Source: Streptomyces sp. PR69 | Lineage (GTDB): Bacteria > Actinomycetota > Actinomycetes > Streptomycetales > Streptomycetaceae | Length of the DNA: 57,332 nucleotides | Assembly: GCF_026420845.1 (NCBI RefSeq) | Contig: NZ_JAOWCB010000035.1 | Coordinates: forward strand, 1 to 57,332 | Reading direction: 5' to 3' | Part shown: one piece after another, positions 1-8,553 of the stretch | How positions within the stretch are numbered: the stretch's first letter is position 1 | How the letters are laid out: every line of letters begins with the position of its first letter | Notes under the pieces: model-generated | What the model was told of the DNA's origin: nothing | What the model saw: only the letters and a program-made list of their open reading frames with translations | Databases searched by the model: none | Program-made: the position numbers and the translations under genes

Positions 1-2
1 AG

Positions 3-944
3 GTACGCAGCAAGCTGCGGGAACTCAAGAAGGAACTTGAGGCAGGGGTCAAAGCACCTGCCAACTACACGGTGGAAAGTGCTGTGAACGACTGGCTCAC
101 TCAGGGCCTGAAGGGGCGGGACACGGCGACTGTCGAGACCTACCGCAACCTTGCTGACCGACACATCGTCCCTGACCTGGGCAGTGCGAAGCTGCGGGAG
201 CTGGATGCAGACGAGTTGGATGAGTGGCTGGACAGGAAGGCTCAGCTCCTCGCGACGCAGTCATTGCGGATGCTCCATTCCATCCTTCGCAGAACGATTG
301 CTCATGCCGAGCGGAGAGGCAAGGTTCTGCGCAATGTCGCCGCCGTGGTGGATGTGCCGGACGGACGGCCCGGTCGTCCCAGCAAGTCGCTCTCTCTGGA
401 GCAGGCGACGTCGGTTCTCCGCGCGATGCAGGGGAGCTGGATCCACGCTTACGTGGTCCTGTCGCTACTTGTCGGCGTCCGAACCGAGGAGGCGCGAGCC
501 CTGACGTGGAAGCACGTACACTGCACCCCTTCCGAGGGGACAAAGCCGTATGTCGATGTATGGCGGTCGGTGCGTCGGCATGGCGAGACCAAGACGAGGA
601 AGAGCAGGCGTTCGCTCGCGATGCCGCGACAGGCAGCCTCAGTTGTGCAGGTGCACAGGGTGCGGCAGATTGAGGAGCGCAGAGCTGCGGGCAAGGACTG
701 GAGCGAAGACGAACTGGTCTTCCCGAGCGACACCGGGGGACAACGCACGGCGTTGAACGTTCGCCGGAACTTTCGTGCTCTTCTCAGGGAGGCTGGATTC
801 GAGAAACCTGATAAGTGGACGACTCGGGAGTTGCGGACCAGCTTCGTCTCGCTGCTGTCCGACCACGGCATTCCGATCGAGGTCATCGCCCGTGTCGTTG
901 GCCACAGCGGCAGTCAGACAACGGAGAGGGTCTACCGAAAGTAG
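3..944 (+). CDS. Tyrosine site-specific integrase (5' end outside window; premature amber stop)
   Basis: Catalyses site-specific integration and excision of a mobile element. The reading frame is open from base 3 with no start needed; the visible N-terminus continues a charged helix (KLRELKKELEAG) typical of the actinobacterial integrase N-terminal region, so the true start lies left of the window. A core-binding domain is followed by the catalytic domain: first Arg in LVGVRTEEARALTW, then RELRTSF, GHSG, and the nucleophile Tyr in ERVYRK. The frame stops at TAG (942-944) one residue after YR, yet the same frame stays open to TAA at 1032-1034 and encodes LRPVVTQGAEAMDDIF, which matches the usual C-terminal tail of this family (commonly YRKQ[IL]RP). 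This suggests CAG to TAG. The product would lack its C-terminal helix; activity is uncertain. Confidence 0.9.
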   Translation, partial: VRSKLRELKKELEAGVKAPANYTVESAVNDWLTQGLKGRDTATVETYRNLADRHIVPDLGSAKLRELDADELDEWLDRKAQLLATQSLRMLHSILRRTIAHAERRGKVLRNVAAVVDVPDGRPGRPSKSLSLEQATSVLRAMQGSWIHAYVVLSLLVGVRTEEARALTWKHVHCTPSEGTKPYVDVWRSVRRHGETKTRKSRRSLAMPRQAASVVQVHRVRQIEERRAAGKDWSEDELVFPSDTGGQRTALNVRRNFRALLREAGFEKPDKWTTRELRTSFVSLLSDHGIPIEVIARVVGHSGSQTTERVYRK

Positions 945-1034
945 CTGCGGCCCGTCGTGACGCAAGGAGCGGAAGCGATGGACGACATCTTCCGAGCTGA
1001 CGACGGCCCCGAGGAGTCTTCGCAATCCTCGTAA

Positions 1035-1343
1035 TCCACTGCTGTGGCTCCCTGTTTGGCTCCCCCTGACTGTAGAGCGGTCGGGAGACTTCTTCTGACC
1101 AGCAGGGGAACCTTTTAGGCTGCTTATGATCGCCTTAAGGCGCGGCTAAGCAGGGCCTTAGAACGGCGGTGCGGATGACTGCCCGACTTGGTTCCGGGCG
1201 GGCTCCGTCCGCAGTCCTCGTGCCTGACTATGAGTTCCGCCGCCTGCGCCCTTTATGCCGGCGCCGTCCGCCGGGTCGGCATTCGGCATCCGCGGCGTCC
1301 GTGTCGGTGCCGTGCCGCCGCACCTTGTGTCAGGTCTTCCGCA
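1035..1343. other. Gene-free stretch downstream of integrase with strong palindrome; possible element end
   Basis: No supported gene. The stretch holds a perfect 12-bp palindrome CGCCTTAAGGCG (1131-1142) nested between TGCTTA (about 1121-1126) and TAAGCA, which form an outer stem. Position directly 3' of an integrase is where attachment sites and integrase terminators usually lie. I could not recognise a tRNA 3' end here, so the attachment site is not assigned. Confidence 0.5.
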
Positions 1344-1778
1344 TCAGGCCTCTTGGACGACCACGGCGTAGGAGCCGACGCCGAGCAGTCCTTGCCCGGG
1401 GAGCGTGCCGAACGAAGTGAGCAGGCCCAGGACACTGCCCGATTCCGGGTCGAACTCGAGGTCCCGCAGGGTGCCGAGTTCCCTGCCGCCCTTGGAGAGG
1501 ATGCGTCGGCCGATAAGACCACTGCACGCTTCGGCGCGCGTCCTGACATGCTCCTCAGCGCTTTCGTGAGTGCTGGAGCGGGCCATGACTGCGTCAGGGC
1601 CGATGGCGTGCACCGCCGGCCAAACCAGCAGGGAGTCGCCTCCGTTGGTCTTCTTCAGGCGCAGTGCGATGACGCGGGCCGGGCCGGATGCGATCACCAG
1701 ACTGTCGACCTGGCCGATGCTCTGGGCCGTCGCGGTGTCCATCACCGGCCGGTCGCTGATCTCGGAGAACAGCATCAC
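1344..1778 (-). CDS. PRC-barrel domain protein
   Basis: 144 residues. Two PRC-barrel-like halves can be seen: the N-terminal half opens FSEISDRPVMDTATAQSIGQ, and the second half contains LIGRRILSKGGRELGTLRDL. PRC barrels are small beta-barrels found in RimM and photosynthetic reaction-centre subunit H; in actinobacteria stand-alone versions have no settled function. The start codon overlaps the stop of the upstream PRC-barrel gene in an ATGA, so the two are translationally coupled. Related to its neighbour by architecture, probably by old duplication. Confidence 0.75.
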   Translation of the reverse strand: MMLFSEISDRPVMDTATAQSIGQVDSLVIASGPARVIALRLKKTNGGDSLLVWPAVHAIGPDAVMARSSTHESAEEHVRTRAEACSGLIGRRILSKGGRELGTLRDLEFDPESGSVLGLLTSFGTLPGQGLLGVGSYAVVVQEA

Positions 1779-2350
1779 GTCTCGCTCCCGCTCATCCGGC
1801 TGCGGAGCGCCGGGATCTCCTTGTTGAGGGCGGGCAGATCGTCGGCCACATGCTCGGCCACGACCGCCGGGACGACGAGTGCCTCACCCGAAACGGCGAT
1901 GGTTCTGGCCAGCGGGATGAACACGGTGCGTCCCTTGCGGCCGACCGCCTCGGTGGAGGCGATCTCGTAACCAGCGACGACCGCTTCCGAGGGGGTCACC
2001 TTGATTACCACATCGGTGACCTGACCCAAGTCGGTGCCGGTGTCGGTCAGGACCCGCGCGCCGAGGACGTCGCCGCCAGCCGCTCCTGCGGAGTCGGTCA
2101 CTTCGCCCAGATCCTCGAACACCGTTTCATCCTGGATCATCACAGCATGGGGCCCCAGGCCGGACACCGCCGCCCACGGCAGTGCCTGGCGCTTGGGCCC
2201 GGAGAACACGCCGCGGCCGCTGAGCGTGAAGCCCGATACCCGGTCCGCGTGGGCGTCGAGGACGACGTCCTTGACCTGGGCCACGGCCTCGCCGCCGAGC
2301 GTCACGACAGGCCGCTTTGTGATCTCCGATGCCAGCATCAGCACGCTCAT
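1775..2350 (-). CDS. PRC-barrel domain protein, two repeats
   Basis: 191 residues with two PRC-barrel units: residues about 5-75 (ASEITKRPVVTLGGEAVAQV, then GPKRQALPW) and about 90-165 (VLGARVLTDTGTDLGQVTDV). The family is annotated as a sensing or scaffold barrel; the sequence gives no enzymatic motif. It is the middle gene of a three-gene unit: its ATG overlaps the TGA of the upstream small membrane protein and its own stop overlaps the start of the next PRC-barrel gene. This tight coupling suggests all three act together, perhaps at the membrane. Confidence 0.8.
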   Translation of the reverse strand: MSVLMLASEITKRPVVTLGGEAVAQVKDVVLDAHADRVSGFTLSGRGVFSGPKRQALPWAAVSGLGPHAVMIQDETVFEDLGEVTDSAGAAGGDVLGARVLTDTGTDLGQVTDVVIKVTPSEAVVAGYEIASTEAVGRKGRTVFIPLARTIAVSGEALVVPAVVAEHVADDLPALNKEIPALRSRMSGSET

Positions 2351-2493
2351 GCGGCCTTGTCCTTGCGCCTGGAGCGGCTACGCCGTACGACGATCACGCC
2401 GCCACTTCGGCGTTTCGTCTGGACGGCTGCGAGAGTCCCGGCGACAGCCGTGGACAGGAACGCGACGACAACGAGCCAGACCCACCAGTCCAC
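2347..2493 (-). CDS. Small single-pass membrane protein, 48 aa
   Basis: Starts at GTG (2491-2493) with a good ribosome-binding site (GGCGGAGG, 9 nt upstream) and ends in an ATGA overlap with the PRC-barrel gene. The product begins DWWVWLVVVAFLSTAVAGTL, one clear transmembrane segment, followed by a strongly basic tail (RRSRSRRKDKAA), predicting N-out, C-in topology. No known family is recognised. Strict coupling suggests it is a membrane anchor or partner for the PRC-barrel proteins. Confidence 0.75.
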   Translation of the reverse strand: MDWWVWLVVVAFLSTAVAGTLAAVQTKRRSGGVIVVRRSRSRRKDKAA

Positions 2494-2668
2494 TGCAGGC
2501 TACCTCCGCCTCGGAGCGGGGACGTCCTGCCGCGCCCCCCGATAAGAGAATCCCGTCCGAGCGGTCGGCTGTCCAGAGGCAGCCCGTACCCTCCGCTTGC
2601 CGCTGTCGTCCACACGCCATGAGAGGCGCCGGACAGGGCCTCTGTCCAGGGCCGGCGGCCTCTCACCG

Positions 2669-3985
2669 TTACACTCCGCCAGGCGCGTCGGCTCTGTCAG
2701 GAGTCTCCGGCTCTTCGGAACCGCTCGCCTTCGGGGACTCGCTGTGCAGTGCCATGCGGTGTCCGTCGGGCAGGGGCCGCACGACCAGGTCAGGGTGTCG
2801 CTGCTCTGCCGCGGAGGCGTTCTGCTGGGGGACCGGCGGCGCGTCCGAGCCGGATCGGCGGGGCCGACCCGAAACGGCGAGGGTGACGGTGCCGGAGATG
2901 CGTTCGTGCGGAGCTCGGCTGTCCCGGCGCAACAGAGCCATCAGCGGGGTCCAGCCCCACAGCGCGGCGGTGGCGAGGACGGCAGCGTAGGGCAGAAGCC
3001 GGCCGAACGGCGTGGGGAAGAGGGCATCACGCGTGTACTGGGCCGCTGAGAGCCAGAGCAGGGCGAGTGGCGTGTACGCGACCCAGGCGCGCAGGGTGAT
3101 GCGGAGGAATCCGGCCGGACGTGTGTCCGTCCGGACGATGCGCAGCAGCAGGATCCGTTTGCCGGGGTCAGCGGAGAACAGGGCGGGCAGCAGCCAGAAC
3201 CAGACCAGGCCGAGGGCACTGCCGACGGCGAAGGCATAGCGGCGGCCGGTGGAGGAGCCGGTGATGACCGCCAGTAGACCGGTGGCCAGCACCCAGGTGA
3301 CCAGCCATCCGGCCAGGTTCGTCACAAAGGCCACCAGACGGCGTGTAACGGTGACGCGGCCACCGTAGCGGACCCGCTCGCGGTCGGGGTTGATGGCAGG
3401 CAGGAACGAGGTGAGAGGAACGGCAAGGAGCCAGCCGACGACTGCGCCGCCGGTGTTGAGGATCAGATCGTCCACATTGAACTGCCGGTAGGGACAGGCG
3501 TAGATGAACCACAGACCCGTGTACTGGGTCGCTTCGAAGAACAGCGAGGTGGCGAAGGCCAGGACAGACGAGGGGAGCAGCCCTTGGCGCAGGTAGTAGC
3601 GCAGAAACATGCCCAGGGGAAGAAGAAGCAGAGCGTTGAGTACGCTCGTCCAGGTGACTGTCAGTCCGGTGAGGGTGCTCACCGACCAGTCGCCCCCGGA
3701 GGCGGAGGCGATGCGGGCGTAGAAGTCGAAGGGTTCGAGCTGGGGCGTCTCGGCGTAGCGAGCGGCGGAACAGTGAGCGCTCGTGCGGGCGGGCAGCGGC
3801 ATCACGGTCTGCAGCAGAGCCGCGATCAGGTAGAAGACGAAACTGTAGAACACGACGACCGGCCAGCCGCCGGCCCGGCCGCGCCGACGATAGCCATGAA
3901 TCGCGACGGGCACCATGATGAGCATGACGACGAGCGGAAACAACGTCACCGCTGCCTGGACCGGCAGCAGATACGTACGGAACAT
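2669..3985 (-). CDS. VanZ-like / RDD family polytopic membrane protein
   Basis: 438 residues with about nine hydrophobic segments. The N-terminal half carries the VanZ-like signature around residues 165-190 (FNVDDLILNTGGAVVGWLL); the middle has an RDD-like block (TRRLVAFVTNLAGW then GKRILLLRIVRTDTRP). The last 80 residues are hydrophilic and low complexity. VanZ proteins confer low-level teicoplanin resistance in enterococci, but most actinobacterial homologues have unknown roles and this one should not be called a resistance gene. It stands alone, with spacers of 150-175 bp on either side. Confidence 0.8.
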   Translation of the reverse strand: MFRTYLLPVQAAVTLFPLVVMLIMVPVAIHGYRRRGRAGGWPVVVFYSFVFYLIAALLQTVMPLPARTSAHCSAARYAETPQLEPFDFYARIASASGGDWSVSTLTGLTVTWTSVLNALLLLPLGMFLRYYLRQGLLPSSVLAFATSLFFEATQYTGLWFIYACPYRQFNVDDLILNTGGAVVGWLLAVPLTSFLPAINPDRERVRYGGRVTVTRRLVAFVTNLAGWLVTWVLATGLLAVITGSSTGRRYAFAVGSALGLVWFWLLPALFSADPGKRILLLRIVRTDTRPAGFLRITLRAWVAYTPLALLWLSAAQYTRDALFPTPFGRLLPYAAVLATAALWGWTPLMALLRRDSRAPHERISGTVTLAVSGRPRRSGSDAPPVPQQNASAAEQRHPDLVVRPLPDGHRMALHSESPKASGSEEPETPDRADAPGGV

Positions 3986-4139
3986 GGCAGCGCCTTCTCT
4001 GCGGCGTGAGCCGCCTTCAGACCAGGAGAAGAGGAGACGAGCGGGGTTGGACCGCGCGACATCCCCCTGAGCCGCCGGTGCCTTCCCGAACCCGACCAGG
4101 GTACGGGGCAGCGCCGAGCGGATGGGGGAAAACCCCCGG

Positions 4140-4829
4140 TCACACCGCCCGGTACCGCCGCTCAGGCCGCCCCGTCCCCCCGTACCGGAGCGTCACCTCC
4201 ACCCGCCCCCTCTCCGCGAAGTACTCCAGGTAGCGGCGCGCGCTGACGCGGGACAGGGAGCCGGCTTCCGCGCACTCCGAGGCGGACAGGCCGCCGGGGT
4301 GCCCGCGCAGGATGCGTTCCACCAGTTCGGCCGTGTGCGGGGCAAGTCCCTTGGGGAGTTCGCGGGAGCCGGGAGGGCGGGCGCCGAAGATCTGGTCCAC
4401 GTCCTCCTGGCGCGCCCCGGCCTCCTTCAGCCGGTCAAGCCGGGACCGCAGCGCGGCGATATGCCGGAGCTGCTCCTGGAGCGCCGAGGGGCTGAACGGC
4501 TTGATCAGATAGTGCAGGGCCCCCGACCGCAACGCCGACCGCACCGCCGCCGCCTCCCGCGCGGCCGTGATGAACAGCGCGTCCACGCCGTCGCGCGACG
4601 CGTCCCGCCGCTCCGCCGCGCGCAGTTCGCGCAGCACGCTGATGCCGTCCATGTCGGGCAGATAGACATCGAGCAGCACAAGATCCGGCCGCAGCCGCTC
4701 GGCCGCGCGCAGCGCCTCGGCGCCGCTGTGGGCCGCGCCGACGACCGTGAACCCCTCCGTCGCGGACACATAGCGGCCGTGCAGCTTCGCGACCATGAAG
4801 TCGTCGTCCACCACCAGCACCTTCGTCAC
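4140..4829 (-). CDS. CitB/DctR-type response regulator, divergent from tctCBA
   Basis: 229 residues. Receiver domain 1-120: acidic pocket VVDDD, phospho-acceptor Asp in LLDVYLPDMDG, conserved Lys in IKPFSP. The C-terminal half has a helix-turn-helix region (GLSASECAEAGSLSRVSARRYLEYF) of the type seen in citrate/C4-dicarboxylate regulators. It lies head-to-head with the tripartite tricarboxylate transporter and presumably activates it. Such regulators normally follow their membrane histidine kinase in an operon; none is present here, making it an orphan in this window. Confidence 0.88.
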   Translation of the reverse strand: MTKVLVVDDDFMVAKLHGRYVSATEGFTVVGAAHSGAEALRAAERLRPDLVLLDVYLPDMDGISVLRELRAAERRDASRDGVDALFITAAREAAAVRSALRSGALHYLIKPFSPSALQEQLRHIAALRSRLDRLKEAGARQEDVDQIFGARPPGSRELPKGLAPHTAELVERILRGHPGGLSASECAEAGSLSRVSARRYLEYFAERGRVEVTLRYGGTGRPERRYRAV

Positions 4830-4847
4830 TCCGCCACGCTAAGCCGC

Positions 4848-4873
4848 GACCACAACGACCACAACGTCCGTTG
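4848..4873. promoter_or_regulatory. Candidate regulator site between response regulator and tctC
   Basis: The divergent promoter region contains a tandem direct repeat GACCACAAC (4848-4856 and 4857-4865) followed at once by the dyad CAACGTCCGTTG (4862-4873). Direct-repeat sites are typical of response regulators. Assignment to the adjacent regulator is by position only. Confidence 0.4.
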
Positions 4874-4962
4874 ATTCCGCAAGCGAGACAGCTCCTTGAC
4901 GCACAGGCAGCATGTGGGCCACTTCACACCACCCATCCCCCTGTTCAGGAAAGGCGGCGAAC

Positions 4963-5964
4963 ATGGCGGGTCATGTGCGATGGCGCACCCCCCTCGCCCT
5001 GCTCGGGGCGGCGCTGCTGGTGCTCGTGGGGCCCCCGCTGCTCACCGCGGGCAGCGGCGCCGACGCCGACACCGGCACCCGGATACCCGGTCTGCGGTTT
5101 ATGGTCCCCAACACCCCCGGCGGCGGCTATGACATCACCGCCCGCACCGCGGCCAGGAACGCCGAGGACGCCGGGCTCACCCCCAATGTCGAGGTGTTCA
5201 ATCTGCCCGGCGCGGGCGGCACGGTCGGACTCGCCCGGCTGGTGGGGGAACACGGCAACGGCAAGCTCGCCATGACCATGGGCCTCGGCGTCGTCGGCGC
5301 CGTACACACCAACAAGTCCCCCAAGACGCTCGCGGACGCCACCCCGATCGCCCGGCTCACCGAGGAGCAGGACATCGTGGTGGTCTCCAAGGACTCCCCG
5401 TACCGGACGATCGGGCAGCTGCTCGCCGACTGGCGGAAGAACCCCGGCAAAATGCCCGTCGGCGGCGGTTCTTCACCTGGCGGGCCCGACCATCTCGCGC
5501 CCATGCTGATGGCGCGGGCGGCCGGCATCGCACCGAAGGCCGTCAACTACATCCCCTACGACGGCGGCGGCGAACTCCTCGCCTCCATCCTCGGCGACAA
5601 GGTCTCCTTCGGCGTCTCCGGCGTCGGCGAGTACCTCGACCAGATCGAGTCCGGCGAGCTGCGGCTGCTCGCCGTCACCGGCCCGAAGCGGGTGCCGGGG
5701 CTGGACGCCCCCACCCTGCGCGAGGCCGGGCTGGACACGGAGTTCACCAACTGGCGCGGGATCGTCGCCCCGCCCGGCCTCACCGACGCCGAACGCGACA
5801 GGCTGATCGGCCTGGTGCGGAAGCTGCACGACTCCCCGCAGTGGCGGGACTCGATGAAGAAGAACGGCTGGGACGACGCCTTCCTCACCGGCGACGCCTT
5901 CGGCGACTTCCTCGCCGAACAGGACGAGCGCGTTGACACCGTGCTGAAGGAGCTTGGCCTGTGA
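4963..5964 (+). CDS. tctC: Tripartite tricarboxylate transporter substrate-binding protein
   Basis: 333 residues. Start chosen at ATG 4963 because AGGAAAGG sits just upstream; an in-frame ATG at 4912 lacks a good site. Residues 1-28 form an export signal or anchor with a long Leu/Val core and no lipobox Cys. The mature part shows TctC-family features: FMVPNTPGGGYDITART near the N-terminus, NLPGAGGTVGLARL, and the ligand-loop region VGGGSSPGGPDHL. It captures tricarboxylates such as citrate outside the membrane and delivers them to TctAB. Its stop overlaps the GTG of tctB. Confidence 0.9.
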   Translation: MAGHVRWRTPLALLGAALLVLVGPPLLTAGSGADADTGTRIPGLRFMVPNTPGGGYDITARTAARNAEDAGLTPNVEVFNLPGAGGTVGLARLVGEHGNGKLAMTMGLGVVGAVHTNKSPKTLADATPIARLTEEQDIVVVSKDSPYRTIGQLLADWRKNPGKMPVGGGSSPGGPDHLAPMLMARAAGIAPKAVNYIPYDGGGELLASILGDKVSFGVSGVGEYLDQIESGELRLLAVTGPKRVPGLDAPTLREAGLDTEFTNWRGIVAPPGLTDAERDRLIGLVRKLHDSPQWRDSMKKNGWDDAFLTGDAFGDFLAEQDERVDTVLKELGL

Positions 5965-6476
5965 GCACCCGGACGCACACCCCCCGCTCCTGGCTGCGGG
6001 AGCACTCCGAACTCGGCGTCGGCGCCCTCCTCTTCCTCATCGGCGTCCTCGTCCTCACCGACGCGCTCACCATGGACGTCGACATCGCCCAGCGCGGACC
6101 CGTCGGACCGAAGACCGTGCCCGTCGTCATCGGCGCGAGCCTTCTCCTTGTGGCCGTCCTGCTCGCCGTAGACGTGCTGCGCGGCGGCCGCGGGGAGGCC
6201 GAGGGCGGAGAGGACGTCGATCTGAGCGAACCGGCCGACTGGCGCACCGTGCTGCTGCTGGCCGGAGTCTTCCTCGGCTTCGCCGTCCTCATCGGCCCGC
6301 TCGGCTTCCCCCTGTCCGGGGCGCTGCTGTTCTGGGGCGCGGCCTTCGCCCTCGGCAGCCGCCGCTATGACCGCGACCCGCTGATCGCCGCCGTCCTCGC
6401 CCTGACCACCTACATCGTCTTCGACCGACTGCTCGGCGTCCCCCTGCCCGGCGGCCCGCTGATGGGAGTGCTGTAG
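5961..6476 (+). CDS. tctB: Tripartite tricarboxylate transporter small membrane subunit
   Basis: 171 residues, GTG start in a GTGA overlap with tctC. About four transmembrane helices can be seen: LGVGALLFLIGVLVLTDAL, TVPVVIGASLLLVAVLLAV, TVLLLAGVFLGFAVLIGPL, and the C-terminal IAAVLALTTYIVFDRLL. This is the standard TctB plan of four helices in 140-190 residues. It works with the large subunit immediately downstream (4-bp gap). Confidence 0.88.
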   Translation: MSTRTHTPRSWLREHSELGVGALLFLIGVLVLTDALTMDVDIAQRGPVGPKTVPVVIGASLLLVAVLLAVDVLRGGRGEAEGGEDVDLSEPADWRTVLLLAGVFLGFAVLIGPLGFPLSGALLFWGAAFALGSRRYDRDPLIAAVLALTTYIVFDRLLGVPLPGGPLMGVL

Positions 6477-6480
6477 CCCG

Positions 6481-8025
6481 ATGGACTCGCTCACCTCACT
6501 CCTCGACGGCTTCGGCACCGCGCTCACCCCGGTCAATCTGCTGTGGGCGGCGGTCGGCGTGCTGCTGGGCACGGCCATCGGCGTACTGCCCGGGATCGGC
6601 CCGGCGATGGCCGTGGCGCTGCTGCTGCCCGTGACGTACGGGCTGGAGCCGACCGGGGCGTTCATCATGTTCGCCGGCATCTACTACGGCGCGATGTTCG
6701 GCGGCTCCACCACCTCGATCCTGCTCAACACACCGGGGGAGAGCGCGGCCGTCGTCGCCGCCATGGAAGGCAACCCGATGGCCAAGGCCGGCCGGGGCGC
6801 GCAGGCGCTGGCCGCCGCCGCGGTCGGCCACTTCACCGGCGGCATGATCGGCACGATTCTGCTGGTCGCCCTCGCGCCGACCGTCGCCTCACTCGCCGTC
6901 GGCATCGGAGCGCCCGACTACTTCGCCATCATGGTGCTGGCCTTCATCGCCGTCACCTCGGTGCTCGGCTCCTCCCGCATCCGCGGGCTCGCCTCGCTGC
7001 TCATCGGACTCACCCTCGGTCTGGTGGGCCTGGACCAGATGACCGGGCAGCAGCGGCTCACGTTCGGCTCGCTGCAGCTCGCCGACGGCATCGACGTCAT
7101 CATCGTCGCGGTCGGCCTCTTCGCGATCGGCGAGGCCCTGTGGGTGGCGGCCCATCTGCGGCGCACGGCCGGGGAGGCCATCCCCGTCGGCCGTCCCTGG
7201 CTCGCCCGCTCCGATCTCCGGCGCACCTGGAAGCCCTGGCTGCGCGGGCCGGTGATCGGCTTCCCGTTCGGCGCGATCCCGGCGGGCGGAGCGGAGATCC
7301 CCACCTTCCTGTCGTACGTCGCCGAGAAGCGGCTGACCAAGCACCGGGACCAGTTCGGCAAGGGCGCGATCGAGGGCGTGGCGGGACCGGAGTCGGCGGC
7401 CTCCGCCTCGGCCGCGGGCACACTGGTGTCGATGCTGACCCTCGGGCTGCCCACGACGGCGGTCGCGGCGGTGATGCTGGCCGCGTTCCAGCAGTACGGA
7501 ATCCAGCCGGGGCCGCTGCTGTTCGAGCGGGAGCCGGATCTGGTGTGGGGTCTGATCGCCTCCCTCTTCATCGGCATGGCGCTGCTGCTGGCGCTCAACC
7601 TTCCGCTCGCCCCGCTGTGGGCGAGGCTGCTGCGCATCCCGCGTCCCCATCTGTACGCGGGCATTCTCTTTTTCGCGGCCGTCGGCGCGTACGCGGTCGG
7701 CGGGGAGGCGCTGGATCTGGTGATCCTGCTGATCATCGGTCTGCTGGGGTTCGGCATGCGGCGGTACGGGCTGCCCGTGCTGCCCGCCGTGATCGGCGTG
7801 ATCCTCGGCCCGGCGGCGGAGCAGCAGCTGCGGCGGGCGCTCCAGATCAGCGACGGAAGCGTGGCGGGCCTGGTCGACACGCCGTTCTCGGTGACCGTCT
7901 ACACGGTGATCGCGCTGTTGCTGGCCTGGCCCCTGCTGAGGAAGACGGTCCTGAGGAAGACGGCGCTGAGAAAGGCCGAGCGGGACGGGGCCGAGCGGGA
8001 CAAGCCCGTACGGGACAGGGGCTGA
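6481..8025 (+). CDS. tctA: Tripartite tricarboxylate transporter large permease subunit
   Basis: 514 residues, 11-12 hydrophobic segments. Family hallmarks are present: LPGIGPAMAVALLLP near residue 35, YYGAMFGGSTTSILLNTPGE near 65-85, and the second inverted-repeat copy around residues 260-330 (FPFGAIPAGGAEIPTFLSY, then TLGLPTTAVAAVML). It forms the sodium- or proton-coupled permease for the substrate bound by TctC. The C-terminal tail is charged and repetitive (RKTVLRKTALRKAERDGAER), a short decaying repeat of an RKT unit, probably unstructured. Last gene of the operon. Confidence 0.92.
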   Translation: MDSLTSLLDGFGTALTPVNLLWAAVGVLLGTAIGVLPGIGPAMAVALLLPVTYGLEPTGAFIMFAGIYYGAMFGGSTTSILLNTPGESAAVVAAMEGNPMAKAGRGAQALAAAAVGHFTGGMIGTILLVALAPTVASLAVGIGAPDYFAIMVLAFIAVTSVLGSSRIRGLASLLIGLTLGLVGLDQMTGQQRLTFGSLQLADGIDVIIVAVGLFAIGEALWVAAHLRRTAGEAIPVGRPWLARSDLRRTWKPWLRGPVIGFPFGAIPAGGAEIPTFLSYVAEKRLTKHRDQFGKGAIEGVAGPESAASASAAGTLVSMLTLGLPTTAVAAVMLAAFQQYGIQPGPLLFEREPDLVWGLIASLFIGMALLLALNLPLAPLWARLLRIPRPHLYAGILFFAAVGAYAVGGEALDLVILLIIGLLGFGMRRYGLPVLPAVIGVILGPAAEQQLRRALQISDGSVAGLVDTPFSVTVYTVIALLLAWPLLRKTVLRKTALRKAERDGAERDKPVRDRG

Positions 8026-8030
8026 GCGGA

Positions 8031-8066
8031 CCGGCCCGTCCCCGCGGTCGAGCGGAGGCGGGCCGG
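8031..8066. terminator. Bidirectional terminator hairpin after tctA and DUF402 gene
   Basis: Inverted repeat with outer arms CCGGCCCG (8031-8038) and CGGGCCGG (8059-8066), continuing inward with CCGC/GCGG. It fills the short spacer between two convergent genes. Confidence 0.6.
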
Positions 8067-8070
8067 CGCG

Positions 8071-8553
8071 CTACGCGAGCAGATCGGTCAGCTTGCCCAG
8101 CCGCGCCAGCAGCTCCAGCTCGTCCAGTGCCTGCACGGCCTGTGCCGCCGCCTCCGGGTCACGCTCCGCGAGGCCGCTTGCCGCGAACTCGTCCTCGTCC
8201 AGCCGCAGCACACTCGCCCCGTCGTGCGACACCCACAGATCCAGGTCCAGATCCTCGGCGGTCAGCTCACCGCCCGAGAACTCTGCCGGGCGGGTCACAT
8301 CGCAGTACCAGCCTTTCAGCACCCCGTCCCCCGTGCGGACCTCCTTCACCGAGTACCAGCGGTCCCGCCAGTAGTGCTCGGTGAACACATCGCCCGGCTC
8401 GAACCGTACGAACCCGAAATCCCGGCCGCCCTCGCCCGCCCAGGGCGCGCGGACGGTCAGCCGTACGCCGTCGTCGGCCAGCAGCTCGGCCCGGTAACGG
8501 ATCTTCGTACGGCCGGACTTGACCAGGCGCACCTCAACCGAGCGTGCGGACAT
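8071..8553 (-). CDS. DUF402 domain protein
   Basis: 160 residues from the ATG at 8553, chosen because GGAGG lies six bases upstream; an upstream in-frame ATG would add six residues. The pattern of acidic and aromatic residues (FEPGDVFTEHYWRDRWYSVKEV, KGWYCDVTRPAEF, LDLDLWVSHDG) is characteristic of DUF402 proteins, whose characterised members are nucleotide-binding phosphatases (FomD, Ntdp); that activity is family knowledge only. The start lies inside the 3' end of the upstream GNAT gene (20-bp overlap), so translation is coupled. Confidence 0.8.
   Translation of the reverse strand: MSARSVEVRLVKSGRTKIRYRAELLADDGVRLTVRAPWAGEGGRDFGFVRFEPGDVFTEHYWRDRWYSVKEVRTGDGVLKGWYCDVTRPAEFSGGELTAEDLDLDLWVSHDGASVLRLDEDEFAASGLAERDPEAAAQAVQALDELELLARLGKLTDLLA

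Noticed and set aside
2669..3985. Glycopeptide-resistance role for the VanZ-like gene
   Set aside because: No other van gene is near and most actinobacterial VanZ/RDD proteins are not resistance determinants.
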